Positions 50,924 through 60,071 of a stretch of 64,000 bases of DNA are shown here, one piece after another. Below the pieces are notes generated by a model. That model was not told where the DNA came from. It saw only the letters and a program-made list of their open reading frames with translations, and searched no databases. The stretch is from NCBI GenBank assembly GCA_964385705.1, contig CAYLQG010000001.1, forward strand, positions 1 through 64,000, written 5' to 3'. This stretch comes from DATKGN01 sp964385705 (GTDB lineage Bacteria; Patescibacteriota; Microgenomatia; UBA10105; UBA927). Both the position numbers and the translations under genes were made by a program. Positions within the stretch are counted from its first letter, which is position 1. Every line of letters begins with the position of its first letter.

Positions 50924-53900
50924 TTACTCCTTCGCTTTCACTGACTCATCCTCAGGGACCACGGAGACGGGGGACGCTGATGGCGCCGCCTCATCAACTG
51001 TTTCTTCACCGCTTGCTTTTGCGATCTCTTCTGCTTCTTTTTTGACAACATCATCGGTAATTGTCTGTGTCGTCGGGGCTGGCGCCGGTTTTGCCGTCAC
51101 TGTGCCTGTCGGCGTGACGCTTAACCCGAGTGCCTGTAATTCTTTCACTAGTACTTTGAATGACTCAGGAATGGTGGATTCTGGAATGTCTGTCCCTTTG
51201 ACGATAGCTTCAAATGCCTTGGCTCGTCCGATGACGTCATCTGATTTAATCGTAAGCATCTCCTGGAGAACATGAGCGGCACGATGCGCTTCCAGTGCCC
51301 AGACTTCCATTTCTCCCAACCGTTGTCCACCCATTTGCGCTTTGCCGCCGAGCGGTTGCTGCGTCACGAGTGAGTACGGTCCGGTTGACCGAGCATGCGT
51401 CTTATCCTCAACCATGTGAATAAGTTTGAGGATGTATGCGATACCAACGACGATTTGTTCTTTAAACGGTTCACCTGTTCGTCCGTCATAAAGAACGCTT
51501 TTGCCGGAAACAGGAACCTGGGCTTCCTTTAATTTATCGATAATTCTGTCTTCTTTGACGCTCTCAAATACCGGTAAGGCAAGTTTGATGTTGAGCTTTG
51601 ATGCCGCAAGCCCCAAATGAGCTTCAAGCAGTTGTCCTAAGTTCATACGGGATAGGACGGAAAGAGGAGAAATGATAATATCTATAACGGTCCCATCGGC
51701 TAAATACGGCATATCGCCCTGAGTCACGACTTTTGAAATGACGCCTTTGTTTCCATGGCGGCCTGCAAGTTTGTCTCCGACGACGACTTTTCGCATCTGA
51801 GCGACCTTCACAACTATCTTCCGGTTTGTGCCGGGCTCAAGTTCATCGCCTTTTTCTTTATCAAGAATTTTTACTTCAATGACCGTCCCCCGTTCACCAT
51901 GCGGGACGCGGAGACTTGTATCACGGACTTCTCGGGCTTTTTCACCGAAAATAGCACGGAGCAACCGCTCTTCTGCGGTTAATTCAGTCTCACCCTTCGG
52001 AGCAATTTTACCGACCAGAATATCATTCGGACTCACTTCAGCGCCGACGACGACGATTCCGTTTTCATCAAGATTCCGAAGCGCTTCTTCACCGACGTTC
52101 GGAATATCGCGTGTCGTCTCTTCAGGACCAAGTTTTGTATCAACGACACTTGCTTCATATTCTTCTATATGAACGGAGGTCAACACATCCTCTTTAACCA
52201 ATCGATCGGAAATGACGATAGCGTCCTCATAACCCAACCCGTCAAAACTCATGTAGGCAATCGTCACGTTTGCCCCGAGGGCTAATTCGCCTTCTTCGCT
52301 TGCCGGTGCGTCAATAAGGACATCGCCTTTTTTCACTTTATCGCCGGTATTAGCAAGAACCCGCTGATTGTAACAGGTTGATTGAGCTGATCGTGAGTAT
52401 TTTGCAACGGAGTATGTATCTGTCTGACCGTCTTTTGTTTCAAGCGTTACTTTGGATCCGTCTGCATAGACGACAACACCGTCATCTTTGGCCCGGATAA
52501 CGCGGCCCATCGTCTGGGAAATAGCAGCTTCCATGCCGGTTCCGATAATCGGAGCCTGCGGCGTCAAAAGCGGCACTGCCTGACACTGCATGTGCGTACC
52601 CATAAGCGCCCTATTGGCTTCGTCGTGCGCAATAAAGGGAATTAATGATGCCGGCGCTCCGACAACCTGTCGCGGAACAACGTCAATAAGTTCAACAACG
52701 CTTGCGTCGGCTTCTAGGAACTCGCCTTTGTACCGGACCGGAATACGGTCGTCAACAATAAATCCGCTCTCGTCAATCGCTATACCCGCGTGGGTAATAT
52801 GCTTATATTGTTCGTCGCTGGCATCAATATAAATGACGTCATTCGTCACATGCATCATGTCTTTGCCGTTCTTATGGATTTTTTCAACTTTCCGGTACGG
52901 CGTCTCTAAAAATCCGTATTCGTTGACGCGCGCGTAAAGTGACATATAAGTAACAAGTCCGATATTCGGTCCTTCAGGACTTCTGACCGGGCAAATACGG
53001 CCGTACTGTGATGCGTTGATGTCCCGGATTGAGAATGATGCGCGTTCACGGGAAATTCCGCCGGTTCCCATGACGGTAAGACGGCGGAGGTTGTCTACCT
53101 CGGCCAATGGGTTGGTCTGATCAAGAATTGTTGAAAGCTGGCTGGTTCTAAAAAAGTCGTTAATGGAGGCGATGATCGGCCGCGCGTTTACGAGCTGCAT
53201 CGGGGTTAAATCCTCTGCTGCCGGTCCTGCAAGGCTCATTTTTTCACGTACTGACCGCTCAAGGCGAAGTAAGCCGACACGGAATGCATTGGTTGCGACC
53301 AATTCGCCGACCCGGCGTACTCTCCGATTCCCTAAATGGTCAATATCGTCGGCGTCATCTTTGCCGTTAGCAAGTCCGATAAGTTTTTTGATGCTTCCGA
53401 TGATATCTTCTTTGGTCAATACCCAGTGTTCGCGCTGGTTCGGCACGTCAATACCGAGTTTTTTGTTCATTTTATACCGACCGACGCGTTCTAATGAATA
53501 TCTTCGGAAATCAAAGAACATCGTCCGTAAAAGTTCATTTGCGTTATCAAGAACAATAGGTTCGCCCGGCCGAAGCTTGCGGTAAAGCTCCAAAACAGCT
53601 TCGACATGATTTTTTGTCGGATCTTTTGCAATTGTGGCTTCAATATGTTTATGATCAGCGTTTGTATCAACATCGGCAAATGCCGCAAGAATTTCTTCGT
53701 TCGTGTCAAGACCGATCGCCCGGAGGAACGTTGATGCGACAAATTTACGCCGTCGGTCAATCCGGACCATGATAACGTCGTTTCTCGTCATGATGAATTC
53801 GAGCCAGCTCCCGTGCATCGGTCGGATTTCCGCGCTATGAAGGGTTTTTCCGGTCGTCGCGTCCACACTTCCGGTGAAATAAATTCCGGGTGATCGAACA

Positions 53901-54304
53901 AGTTGATTGACGACACAGCGCTCAATACCGTTAATAATGAATGTGCCGTTCTCGGTCATCGCGGGGATGTCTCCCAAGAAAACTTCCTGGGTGACGTGAT
54001 GGCCCGTCTGTTTGTTTACAAGGGTTGCCGTTACTTTAAGCGGCATATCGAATGTGAGTCCTTTTTCAAGTGCAATCTGAGGGGTTAAGCGGGGCCGTCC
54101 GAAGAAGTAATCTCCAAATGATAATTCCCAATTTTTTCCGGTGAAATCGCTGATCGGGGAAACTTCTGCAATAAGGTCTTTAATCCCGTGTTCCAAAAAC
54201 CACTGATAGGATTCACGTTGAACTAAAGTTAAATCGAGTATGGGAAGATCAGTGTAGTGTTTTCCCCAATACTGCCGCGCTGATGAGTGTGTGTCTTTAG
54301 CCAT
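50924..54304 (-). CDS. rpoB: RNA polymerase subunit beta
   Basis: 1126 residues. The rifampicin region reads QLSTILDQTNPLAEVDNLRRLT and INASQYGRICPVRSPEGPNIGL. The usual FMDQ is ILDQ and the usual LSALGPGGLTR is replaced by VMGTGGISRERA, a divergence worth checking for resistance. HGNKGVISKV and GGKAQMGGQRLGEMEVWALEAHRAAH are present. It has an acidic Ala/Pro-rich C-terminal tail of about 60 residues. A consensus promoter is at 54395-54422. Confidence 0.98.
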   Translation of the reverse strand: MAKDTHSSARQYWGKHYTDLPILDLTLVQRESYQWFLEHGIKDLIAEVSPISDFTGKNWELSFGDYFFGRPRLTPQIALEKGLTFDMPLKVTATLVNKQTGHHVTQEVFLGDIPAMTENGTFIINGIERCVVNQLVRSPGIYFTGSVDATTGKTLHSAEIRPMHGSWLEFIMTRNDVIMVRIDRRRKFVASTFLRAIGLDTNEEILAAFADVDTNADHKHIEATIAKDPTKNHVEAVLELYRKLRPGEPIVLDNANELLRTMFFDFRRYSLERVGRYKMNKKLGIDVPNQREHWVLTKEDIIGSIKKLIGLANGKDDADDIDHLGNRRVRRVGELVATNAFRVGLLRLERSVREKMSLAGPAAEDLTPMQLVNARPIIASINDFFRTSQLSTILDQTNPLAEVDNLRRLTVMGTGGISRERASFSIRDINASQYGRICPVRSPEGPNIGLVTYMSLYARVNEYGFLETPYRKVEKIHKNGKDMMHVTNDVIYIDASDEQYKHITHAGIAIDESGFIVDDRIPVRYKGEFLEADASVVELIDVVPRQVVGAPASLIPFIAHDEANRALMGTHMQCQAVPLLTPQAPIIGTGMEAAISQTMGRVIRAKDDGVVVYADGSKVTLETKDGQTDTYSVAKYSRSAQSTCYNQRVLANTGDKVKKGDVLIDAPASEEGELALGANVTIAYMSFDGLGYEDAIVISDRLVKEDVLTSVHIEEYEASVVDTKLGPEETTRDIPNVGEEALRNLDENGIVVVGAEVSPNDILVGKIAPKGETELTAEERLLRAIFGEKAREVRDTSLRVPHGERGTVIEVKILDKEKGDELEPGTNRKIVVKVAQMRKVVVGDKLAGRHGNKGVISKVVTQGDMPYLADGTVIDIIISPLSVLSRMNLGQLLEAHLGLAASKLNIKLALPVFESVKEDRIIDKLKEAQVPVSGKSVLYDGRTGEPFKEQIVVGIAYILKLIHMVEDKTHARSTGPYSLVTQQPLGGKAQMGGQRLGEMEVWALEAHRAAHVLQEMLTIKSDDVIGRAKAFEAIVKGTDIPESTIPESFKVLVKELQALGLSVTPTGTVTAKPAPAPTTQTITDDVVKKEAEEIAKASGEETVDEAAPSASPVSVVPEDESVKAKE

Positions 54305-54348
54305 TGAAATAATTTCTCAAATTACTCTCGACTGAACGACGAAAAGAA

Positions 54349-54367
54349 GCGAACAATGAACGTTCGC
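54349..54367 (-). promoter_or_regulatory. Hairpin in the rpoB leader
   Basis: On the minus strand GCGAAC (54367-54362), 7-base loop, GTTCGC (54354-54349) then TTCTTTTCG. The stem is 6 bp and the T-run is interrupted. It lies in the 84-base leader and could be a weak attenuator. Confidence 0.35.
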
Positions 54368-54394
54368 CTCAAAATCTTCTGGACTTATTTACCT

Positions 54395-54422
54395 ATTATA
54401 CGAATTTTGCGCGTATTGTCAA
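54395..54422 (-). promoter_or_regulatory. Strong predicted promoter of the rpoB operon
   Basis: Perfect TTGACA (54422-54417), 16 bases, perfect TATAAT (54400-54395) on the minus strand. The start is near 54388 with a leader of about 84 bases. It is the best sigma70 match seen in the window. Confidence 0.75.
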
Positions 54423-54434
54423 GGCCTGTTTATA

Positions 54435-55271
54435 TTAATGCCTTTTTAACACATATATATCCTGTGAGTACCCGCCCACTCCGACGAAAATAGCAGTACC
54501 TGAAACGATTGCTTCGTAAGGCCTACAGACCCGGCATCCGTCTTTTTGCGGACATTTGAAATGTTCAAGCTTGCGTGCGAGCTGTATTTTTTTTGCTATC
54601 TCTAAAATCCGCGCATATGACGCATCAACGGTCGGTAAGGAAATCTCGGTCGGCGCATCATCGCGGTCCAGGTACCAATAACTCGCTTTCGTAACGGGAA
54701 ACTTCTGGCAGTTCTTTACAAGGAGTAAATAAATTGGCAATTGTAATGAATCAGGATCCTCGTCAAATTTTCCCGTTTTAAAATCGATAATATGAACCGA
54801 TTCCGTCGGCTCAAGATATTCGAGCCAGTCAATTTTTCCGCAAAGGATGATATTATCCTCTTCAGATAGCCAAAAATACGGAAGATCCTGCCTTATCTTA
54901 ATTGCTTTGTTCAGTAATGGCCCTGGATGATCGATAATGCGCTGGATCATTATGGCGCCCCTGGACTTAAATTGCAGCTCCTCCTGCTCATCGGCAAATC
55001 CGCCCATGTCACCTGACACCGTCTTCCAGACTTTTTCATATCGGTCCATTAGTGATGCATCAAACCGTTTCTCAGCCGGGAGTGAAGAGAGCGATTCAAC
55101 GACTTCGTGAACTGCCTGTCCGAGAGCCAGAGGTGGCTGCATAAGCATGATCTTATGATTTGTCTTCTTATCGCGATACACATTTTTGAGGTAATACGCC
55201 CGCGGACACTTGAGATAGTCCCCGATAGAAGAGTGGGATACCCAAACTGCAGAATATTTATCTTTCATCAT
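54435..55271 (-). CDS. PD-(D/E)XK nuclease with Cas4/AddB-like Fe-S cysteines
   Basis: 278 residues. The nuclease core is H55 (GQAVHEVVE), D148 (GKIDWLEY), D163-x-K165 (IIDFKTG) and Q177/Y181 (QLPIY), as in RecB/Cas4 exonucleases. C22 (LKCPRAYYL) plus C240, C246 and C249 (CPQKDGCRVC) match the one-plus-three cysteine arrangement that holds a 4Fe-4S cluster in Cas4 and AddB. No CRISPR array or cas genes were seen in the window, so a stand-alone DNA repair nuclease is more likely. Confidence 0.82.
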   Translation of the reverse strand: MMKDKYSAVWVSHSSIGDYLKCPRAYYLKNVYRDKKTNHKIMLMQPPLALGQAVHEVVESLSSLPAEKRFDASLMDRYEKVWKTVSGDMGGFADEQEELQFKSRGAIMIQRIIDHPGPLLNKAIKIRQDLPYFWLSEEDNIILCGKIDWLEYLEPTESVHIIDFKTGKFDEDPDSLQLPIYLLLVKNCQKFPVTKASYWYLDRDDAPTEISLPTVDASYARILEIAKKIQLARKLEHFKCPQKDGCRVCRPYEAIVSGTAIFVGVGGYSQDIYVLKRH

Positions 55272-55286
55272 ATATATAGCGTATAG

Positions 55287-55427
55287 CCAGGTAGTGAAAT
55301 TTCGACCTTTGCCTTTTACGCTTTCGAGATTTTAATATTCTTTCTTTTTACCAAATGTATTTTTCGACTCTAGTATCTCTAATACGTTCGGGCAAAGTAG
55401 TAAGCGTGTCGAAATTCTACTACCTGG
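55287..55427. repeat. Inverted repeat spanning the divergent promoter region
   Basis: The left arm 55287-55306 (CCAGGTAGTGAAATTTCGAC) and right arm 55408-55427 (GTCGAAATTCTACTACCTGG) are inverted copies with two mismatches, separated by about 100 bases. The arms end 16 and 18 bases from the two divergent start codons (55271 minus, 55445 plus). They therefore overlap both predicted promoter regions symmetrically. Confidence 0.75.
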
Positions 55428-55444
55428 TATAGTACAATATCTCA

Positions 55445-56368
55445 ATGATTAATCAAGTTGACCTGAGTGGGAGTAGGGAAATTTGGGTCCGAGCATATAG
55501 TGCAAACACACTCCATGTCCCGTTTTTAACGCACCAGTGGCACGTAAATTGGAAAGAAATACTCGGGACCGCGACTGAACCGTTTTATTTCGTGATTAAC
55601 GACGACATACTCGCTCCTTTCGTTAAGGAGGAGGGAACCGTGTTCTTTTCAGGCGGCGAAGAAGGTTCTGACTATCTTGATATCATAGGACCGGATGATA
55701 AAAAAAAGTCAGCCTGGACTGAGCTTATCCCCTATTGTAAAAATCAACACATCAACCGGCTAGTACTCCGGAATATTCCTGAAAATTCCCCGACGCTTCA
55801 ATTTTTCCAAACAATCCCCTCTGCGGTTATCGAAAAAGAGGATACGACTCCGAAAATGCCCCTTCCAGGTTCATGGGAAGCATATGTCGAATCCCTCGAC
55901 CGCAAAGACCGGCACGAATTGGAACGGAAGACAAGGAAATTTGAACGGGAACATGAAGGCGCCGTTTTTACAGAAAGCGCAGACTCTGCACACGATATCG
56001 AAATTCTTCTCGATTTAATGGAAAAAGATGAGGATAAGAGAAAGTTTCTTACACCGGCGATGAAAGAATTTTTCCGTCGCACCGCCGCGACATTCGCCGA
56101 TTCCATTTCTCTCTTAACCGTAAATATAGGCGGCCAACATGCATCAGCAACGATGGCGTTCAAAAATCATGACGGCTACTATTTATATAATTCCGGCTTT
56201 GATAAAAATAATTTTCCCAACGCTGGATTTTATGCTAAAGCGATGAGCGTGCGCCACGCAATTGAAGAGGGCCGAAAGGAATATAATTTTCTCCAGGGTC
56301 ATGAACGGTATAAATATGAGCTGGGCGGCAAAGACTTCTTTGTCTATAAAATTACGCTTGATCTCTAA
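55445..56368 (+). CDS. GNAT/FemAB-like acyltransferase (Acetyltransf_6 type)
   Basis: 307 residues. The C-terminal half has the GNAT-like block ISLLTVNIGGQHASATMAFKNHDGYYLYNSGFDKNN, NAGFYAKAMSVRHAIEEGRKEYNFLQGHERYKYELGG, typical of the CelD/BcsL-like Acetyltransf_6 family that resembles FemAB. Substrates in this family are often glycans or peptidoglycan precursors rather than proteins. TACAAT at 55433-55438 is 7 bases before the ATG, suggesting a leaderless mRNA. It lies 64 bases upstream of a deacetylase gene in the same direction. Confidence 0.78.
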   Translation: MINQVDLSGSREIWVRAYSANTLHVPFLTHQWHVNWKEILGTATEPFYFVINDDILAPFVKEEGTVFFSGGEEGSDYLDIIGPDDKKKSAWTELIPYCKNQHINRLVLRNIPENSPTLQFFQTIPSAVIEKEDTTPKMPLPGSWEAYVESLDRKDRHELERKTRKFEREHEGAVFTESADSAHDIEILLDLMEKDEDKRKFLTPAMKEFFRRTAATFADSISLLTVNIGGQHASATMAFKNHDGYYLYNSGFDKNNFPNAGFYAKAMSVRHAIEEGRKEYNFLQGHERYKYELGGKDFFVYKITLDL

Positions 56369-56432
56369 GCACCAATAATTTCAGCTATTCTCCCTAAATT
56401 ACCCGCACTACTGTATGATGGATGTAGGGCCT

Positions 56433-57392
56433 ATGGATATCATTTACCATCCTGTTGTACTGGAGCATGTGACCATCAATCATCCGGAAAGTAACAACCG
56501 CATCCTCTCCTTGGGCGATCTCCCGACGACGAATCTTCCGTTATCCGAGGAACCGCTTACGCTCGTCCATACAAAGGAATATATCGAAAAAGTAAAACAA
56601 TTCTGCCAAAGCAGCACGCCGATTGATGATGATACGCAGACCTCACCGGGAAGCTGGGACGCTGCCCTCTACGCCGTCGCTGCCACGATCAGGGCTTCCG
56701 AAATTGACGGATTTGCCGTTGTCCGGCCACCGGGACATCACGCACACCGGGATTTTGGCCACGGATTTTGCCTGTTTAATAATATAGCCGTCTCAACGCA
56801 GAAATTAGTGAATGCCGGGAAAAAAGTTTTGATTTTTGATTTTGACGGACATTTGGGAGACGGGACTGAAGAAATTTTTTATGATACGGACCGCGTCCTC
56901 TATTGGTCGCTTCACCAATTTCCGGCATTTCCCCAAAAAGGAAGTGTTGATGAAATCGGAGTTGGCAAAGGAACGGGATATACAATTAACGTACCGCTGC
57001 CCGCTAAATCGGCCGACGATATTTACCTTCGCGCGGTAAAAGAACTCATGCCGGTGGCTGAGCAATTTGCACCCGATGTGGTTGCCGTATCGGCCGGATT
57101 TGACGGCCACAAATCTGATCCTCTACTCGACCTGAGCTTAAGTGCTAATTGTTATTATGAGTTGGGCGTTCTTCTTCACACGAAATTCAGTCATGTGTAT
57201 GCAACACTTGAAGGCGGATACAATACAGACTTTTTACCAAAATGTTTCTATAATTTTCTTGATGGAGTAAACGGCAGTCAGAAGCGTTTTTCGGAAGACG
57301 CAACGGAATCGACTATTTTGACGATTGAATCGTTTGAAACGGATCTTGCAAAACTCATCATAAATCTCAAACCGTATTGGCACATCCTGTAA
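56433..57392 (+). CDS. Histone-deacetylase-family protein (AcuC-like)
   Basis: 319 residues from the ATG at 56433, chosen for its TAGGG ribosome-binding site; ATGs at 56415 and 56418 are also in frame. Numbered from 56433, RPPGHHA gives H102/H103, FDFDGHLGDG gives zinc ligands D138 and H140, SAGFDGH gives D224, and LEGGYN gives the catalytic Y263. All essential HDAC residues are therefore present. Family members deacetylate acetyl-lysine, polyamines or other acyl groups. The next gene, 5 bases downstream, is an acyl-CoA synthetase-GNAT fusion, which points to lysine deacylation. Confidence 0.88.
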   Translation: MDIIYHPVVLEHVTINHPESNNRILSLGDLPTTNLPLSEEPLTLVHTKEYIEKVKQFCQSSTPIDDDTQTSPGSWDAALYAVAATIRASEIDGFAVVRPPGHHAHRDFGHGFCLFNNIAVSTQKLVNAGKKVLIFDFDGHLGDGTEEIFYDTDRVLYWSLHQFPAFPQKGSVDEIGVGKGTGYTINVPLPAKSADDIYLRAVKELMPVAEQFAPDVVAVSAGFDGHKSDPLLDLSLSANCYYELGVLLHTKFSHVYATLEGGYNTDFLPKCFYNFLDGVNGSQKRFSEDATESTILTIESFETDLAKLIINLKPYWHIL

Positions 57393-57397
57393 ATACT

Positions 57398-60070
57398 ATG
57401 ATCAGAAGCGGCTTAAAAAAACTCTTTAACCCGACAACAATAGCGGTTATCGGCGCGTCAAATAAAAAAGAACACACCGGCTACGCCATCATGAAAAATC
57501 TTATTTATGATGGATTTCAGGGACGCATATATCCTGTTAACCCCAACGCGGAAAGCGTTTTCGGAAGCAAATCATATAAACGCATAGACGACGTACCTGA
57601 GCAGGTCGACCTCGCCGTTATCGCACTCCCTGCGGCTATGGTCCCCGAGATTCTTGAATCCTGCGGCAAAAAAAACATCCATAGTGTCATAATCATCTCA
57701 TCCGGTTTTAAGGAGTCAGGAACAAACGGTGAATCGCTGTTTGATAAAATCGGTGAGATTGCCAAAACCTACGATATCACAGTTCTTGGGCCAAACTGTT
57801 TGGGCTTTATACGGCCTACAAAGTCCTTAAACATCACGTTCGCCAATAAAACGGCAAGACCCGGTGGCATCGCATTTATTTCCCAAAGTGGGGCTCTGGG
57901 AACCGCAGTTCTCGACTGGTCGGTCAAACAGCATGTCGGATTCAGTTATTTTGTTTCCGTCGGAGAGATGCTCAATGTCGGTTTTCATGATCTCATCGAT
58001 TATTTCGGGAGTGATCCGGAGACAAGCAGTATCCTCCTTTATATGGAATCGCTCGATAACGCACGAAAATTTTTAAGTGCCACACGGGCATACGCACGGA
58101 CGAAACCTATTATCGCACTCAAAGCGGGGAAAAGTCAGGAAGGCGCACGTGCTGCACATTCGCACACCGGAAGTCTTGCGGGCAATGACGAAATATTCAA
58201 TGCCGCATTTGCGAGAGCCGGCATGCTCCGGGTTAACACAATCGGGGAACTATTTGACTGCGCGGAAGTGCTCGCGACCCAGCGCCGGCCGACCGGCAAT
58301 AAACTTGCGATTGTCACAAACGCTGGCGGACCGGGGGTTATAGCCACTGACTTCTTAATGGAAAATAATGGGGAGCTTGCGCAGTTTTCAAAAGATACGA
58401 TGAACGCCCTTGATGCAAAACTCCCCTCAGCCTGGAGCCACGGGAATCCGGTTGACGTCTTGGGAGACGCCGATGCGCTCCGGTATAAACAAGCGATTGA
58501 AACGGTTCTTCACGACCCATCGGTTGATGCGGTTCTTACACTTCTGACTCCGCAGGCCATGACCCACCCGACATCGGTTGCAAAAGAAATTATTGATATT
58601 GCAGGGAGGAATCAAAAAACTATATTGACGTCATTCCTGGGCGAAGATGACGTCCTTGAAGGGAAAAATCTGTTAATGAACGCGCACATCCCCACCTATG
58701 AGACTCCGGAAAAAGCCATACAGAGTTTTATCAATCTTTATACATATGCGAAAAATGTCGAGCTCCTCTACGAGACGCCCGCCACAACGCCTCACGCATT
58801 TACCCCGAAAACGGATCTAAATCGCGAAATTATTAAACACGCCGTTTCCGAGGAGCGGTACGTCTTAACGGAACTGGAAGCAAAGCAAATGCTTGCTAAC
58901 TATGATATGCCGATCCCGCTATCGTTTTTATCCACCTCACCCGACGATGCCGCAGAGAAAGCGGCATCCCTTGGATTTCCTGTTGCGATGAAAATAATAT
59001 CTCCTAACATTCTTCATAAAATTGATGTCGGCGGCGTCATCCTGAATATACAGTCAAAAGACGAAGCAAAAAAGGCATACGACACAATCATCAATTCCGC
59101 TAAAACCCACGCCCCGAATGCGGAAATTACCGGTGTATTAGTAGAACCCATATACACAAAAAAATATGAACTGTTTATCGGATGTAAAAAAGACAGAATT
59201 TTCGGACCGGCGATTGTGTTCGGTATGGGTGGCATCGCGGTCGAACTTTACAATGACGTAACCGTCGGACTTCCGCCTTTGAATATGGCTCTTGCGATGC
59301 GGATGATCACCAAGACAAAAATTTATAAACTCCTCTCCGGTTTCCGCGGTGCACCCGGCGTTGATATAAGTGAAATTCAGTTTTTGTTATATAAGTTTTC
59401 TTACCTCGTCATGGATTTTCCTGAAATCAAAGAAATCGACATCAACCCGTTCGGTATTGACGAAAAAGGAGGTATGGTTTTGGATGCTAAAATCATCCTT
59501 GACGAAGGGATTGTCCACTCCCCGATCCGTCCGTACAGTCATCTGGTAATCTCCCCGTATCCGTCCAAATATATAAAATCGGTGACGTTGAAGTCCGGCC
59601 AAGATATCACACTCCGACCCATACGACCGGAGGATGAACCACTCGAAGCCGAAATGTTTACCCATTTTTCCGAGGAAACCCAGCGATTGCGGTTTTTTAC
59701 AAGGATTAAGGATATAACCCACCAACTCCTCATCCGGTATACGCAAATCGATTACGATCGGGAGATCGCTATAATCGCCGAGCAAAATAATCTCGGGAAA
59801 AAGCAGATGCTTGGCGTCACACGGCTCATCGCAGATCCGTACGGAGAGGATGCCGAATTTGCCATTGTTATCGCGGACCCGTGGCAGCATGAAGGACTGG
59901 GGAGTTTGCTTATGGATTATAGTCTTGAGATAGCGAAGGACCGGAGAATAAAGAAAATCTATGCATACGTACTTCCTGACAATGAAAAAATGCTTACTAT
60001 GATGAAGAAACGGAATTTTACGATACGAAAATCCGAAGAGAATATGATTGCTGAACTCAAACTTTTTTAA
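57398..60070 (+). CDS. ADP-forming acyl-CoA synthetase fused to a GNAT acetyltransferase
   Basis: 890 residues from the ATG at 57398; a TTG at 57377 overlaps the upstream gene and is rejected. Order: CoA-binding domain (IAVIGASNKKEHTGYA, VLGPNCLGF), succinyl-CoA-ligase-like domain with the phosphorylated histidine (H256 in AHSHTGSLAG), ATP-grasp domain (ILHKIDVGGV, FGMGGIAVELYNDV, EIDINPFG), and a GNAT domain from about 735 (ITLRPIRPEDEPLEAEMF, DPWQHEGLGSLLMDYSLEIA). The enterobacterial Pat/PatZ enzymes have the same layout but lost this histidine. Here it is kept, so acetyl-CoA/ADP to acetate/ATP chemistry may still work together with protein acetylation. Confidence 0.88.
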   Translation: MIRSGLKKLFNPTTIAVIGASNKKEHTGYAIMKNLIYDGFQGRIYPVNPNAESVFGSKSYKRIDDVPEQVDLAVIALPAAMVPEILESCGKKNIHSVIIISSGFKESGTNGESLFDKIGEIAKTYDITVLGPNCLGFIRPTKSLNITFANKTARPGGIAFISQSGALGTAVLDWSVKQHVGFSYFVSVGEMLNVGFHDLIDYFGSDPETSSILLYMESLDNARKFLSATRAYARTKPIIALKAGKSQEGARAAHSHTGSLAGNDEIFNAAFARAGMLRVNTIGELFDCAEVLATQRRPTGNKLAIVTNAGGPGVIATDFLMENNGELAQFSKDTMNALDAKLPSAWSHGNPVDVLGDADALRYKQAIETVLHDPSVDAVLTLLTPQAMTHPTSVAKEIIDIAGRNQKTILTSFLGEDDVLEGKNLLMNAHIPTYETPEKAIQSFINLYTYAKNVELLYETPATTPHAFTPKTDLNREIIKHAVSEERYVLTELEAKQMLANYDMPIPLSFLSTSPDDAAEKAASLGFPVAMKIISPNILHKIDVGGVILNIQSKDEAKKAYDTIINSAKTHAPNAEITGVLVEPIYTKKYELFIGCKKDRIFGPAIVFGMGGIAVELYNDVTVGLPPLNMALAMRMITKTKIYKLLSGFRGAPGVDISEIQFLLYKFSYLVMDFPEIKEIDINPFGIDEKGGMVLDAKIILDEGIVHSPIRPYSHLVISPYPSKYIKSVTLKSGQDITLRPIRPEDEPLEAEMFTHFSEETQRLRFFTRIKDITHQLLIRYTQIDYDREIAIIAEQNNLGKKQMLGVTRLIADPYGEDAEFAIVIADPWQHEGLGSLLMDYSLEIAKDRRIKKIYAYVLPDNEKMLTMMKKRNFTIRKSEENMIAELKLF

Positions 60071-60071
60071 T

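Noticed and set aside
54435..55271. CRISPR-associated Cas4
   Set aside because: Sequence pattern fits Cas4, but neither cas genes nor an array occur in the window, so the CRISPR label is not supported.
57377..57397. Upstream TTG start for the ACS-GNAT gene
   Set aside because: It would overlap the deacetylase gene, while the ATG at 57398 begins the conserved N-terminus.
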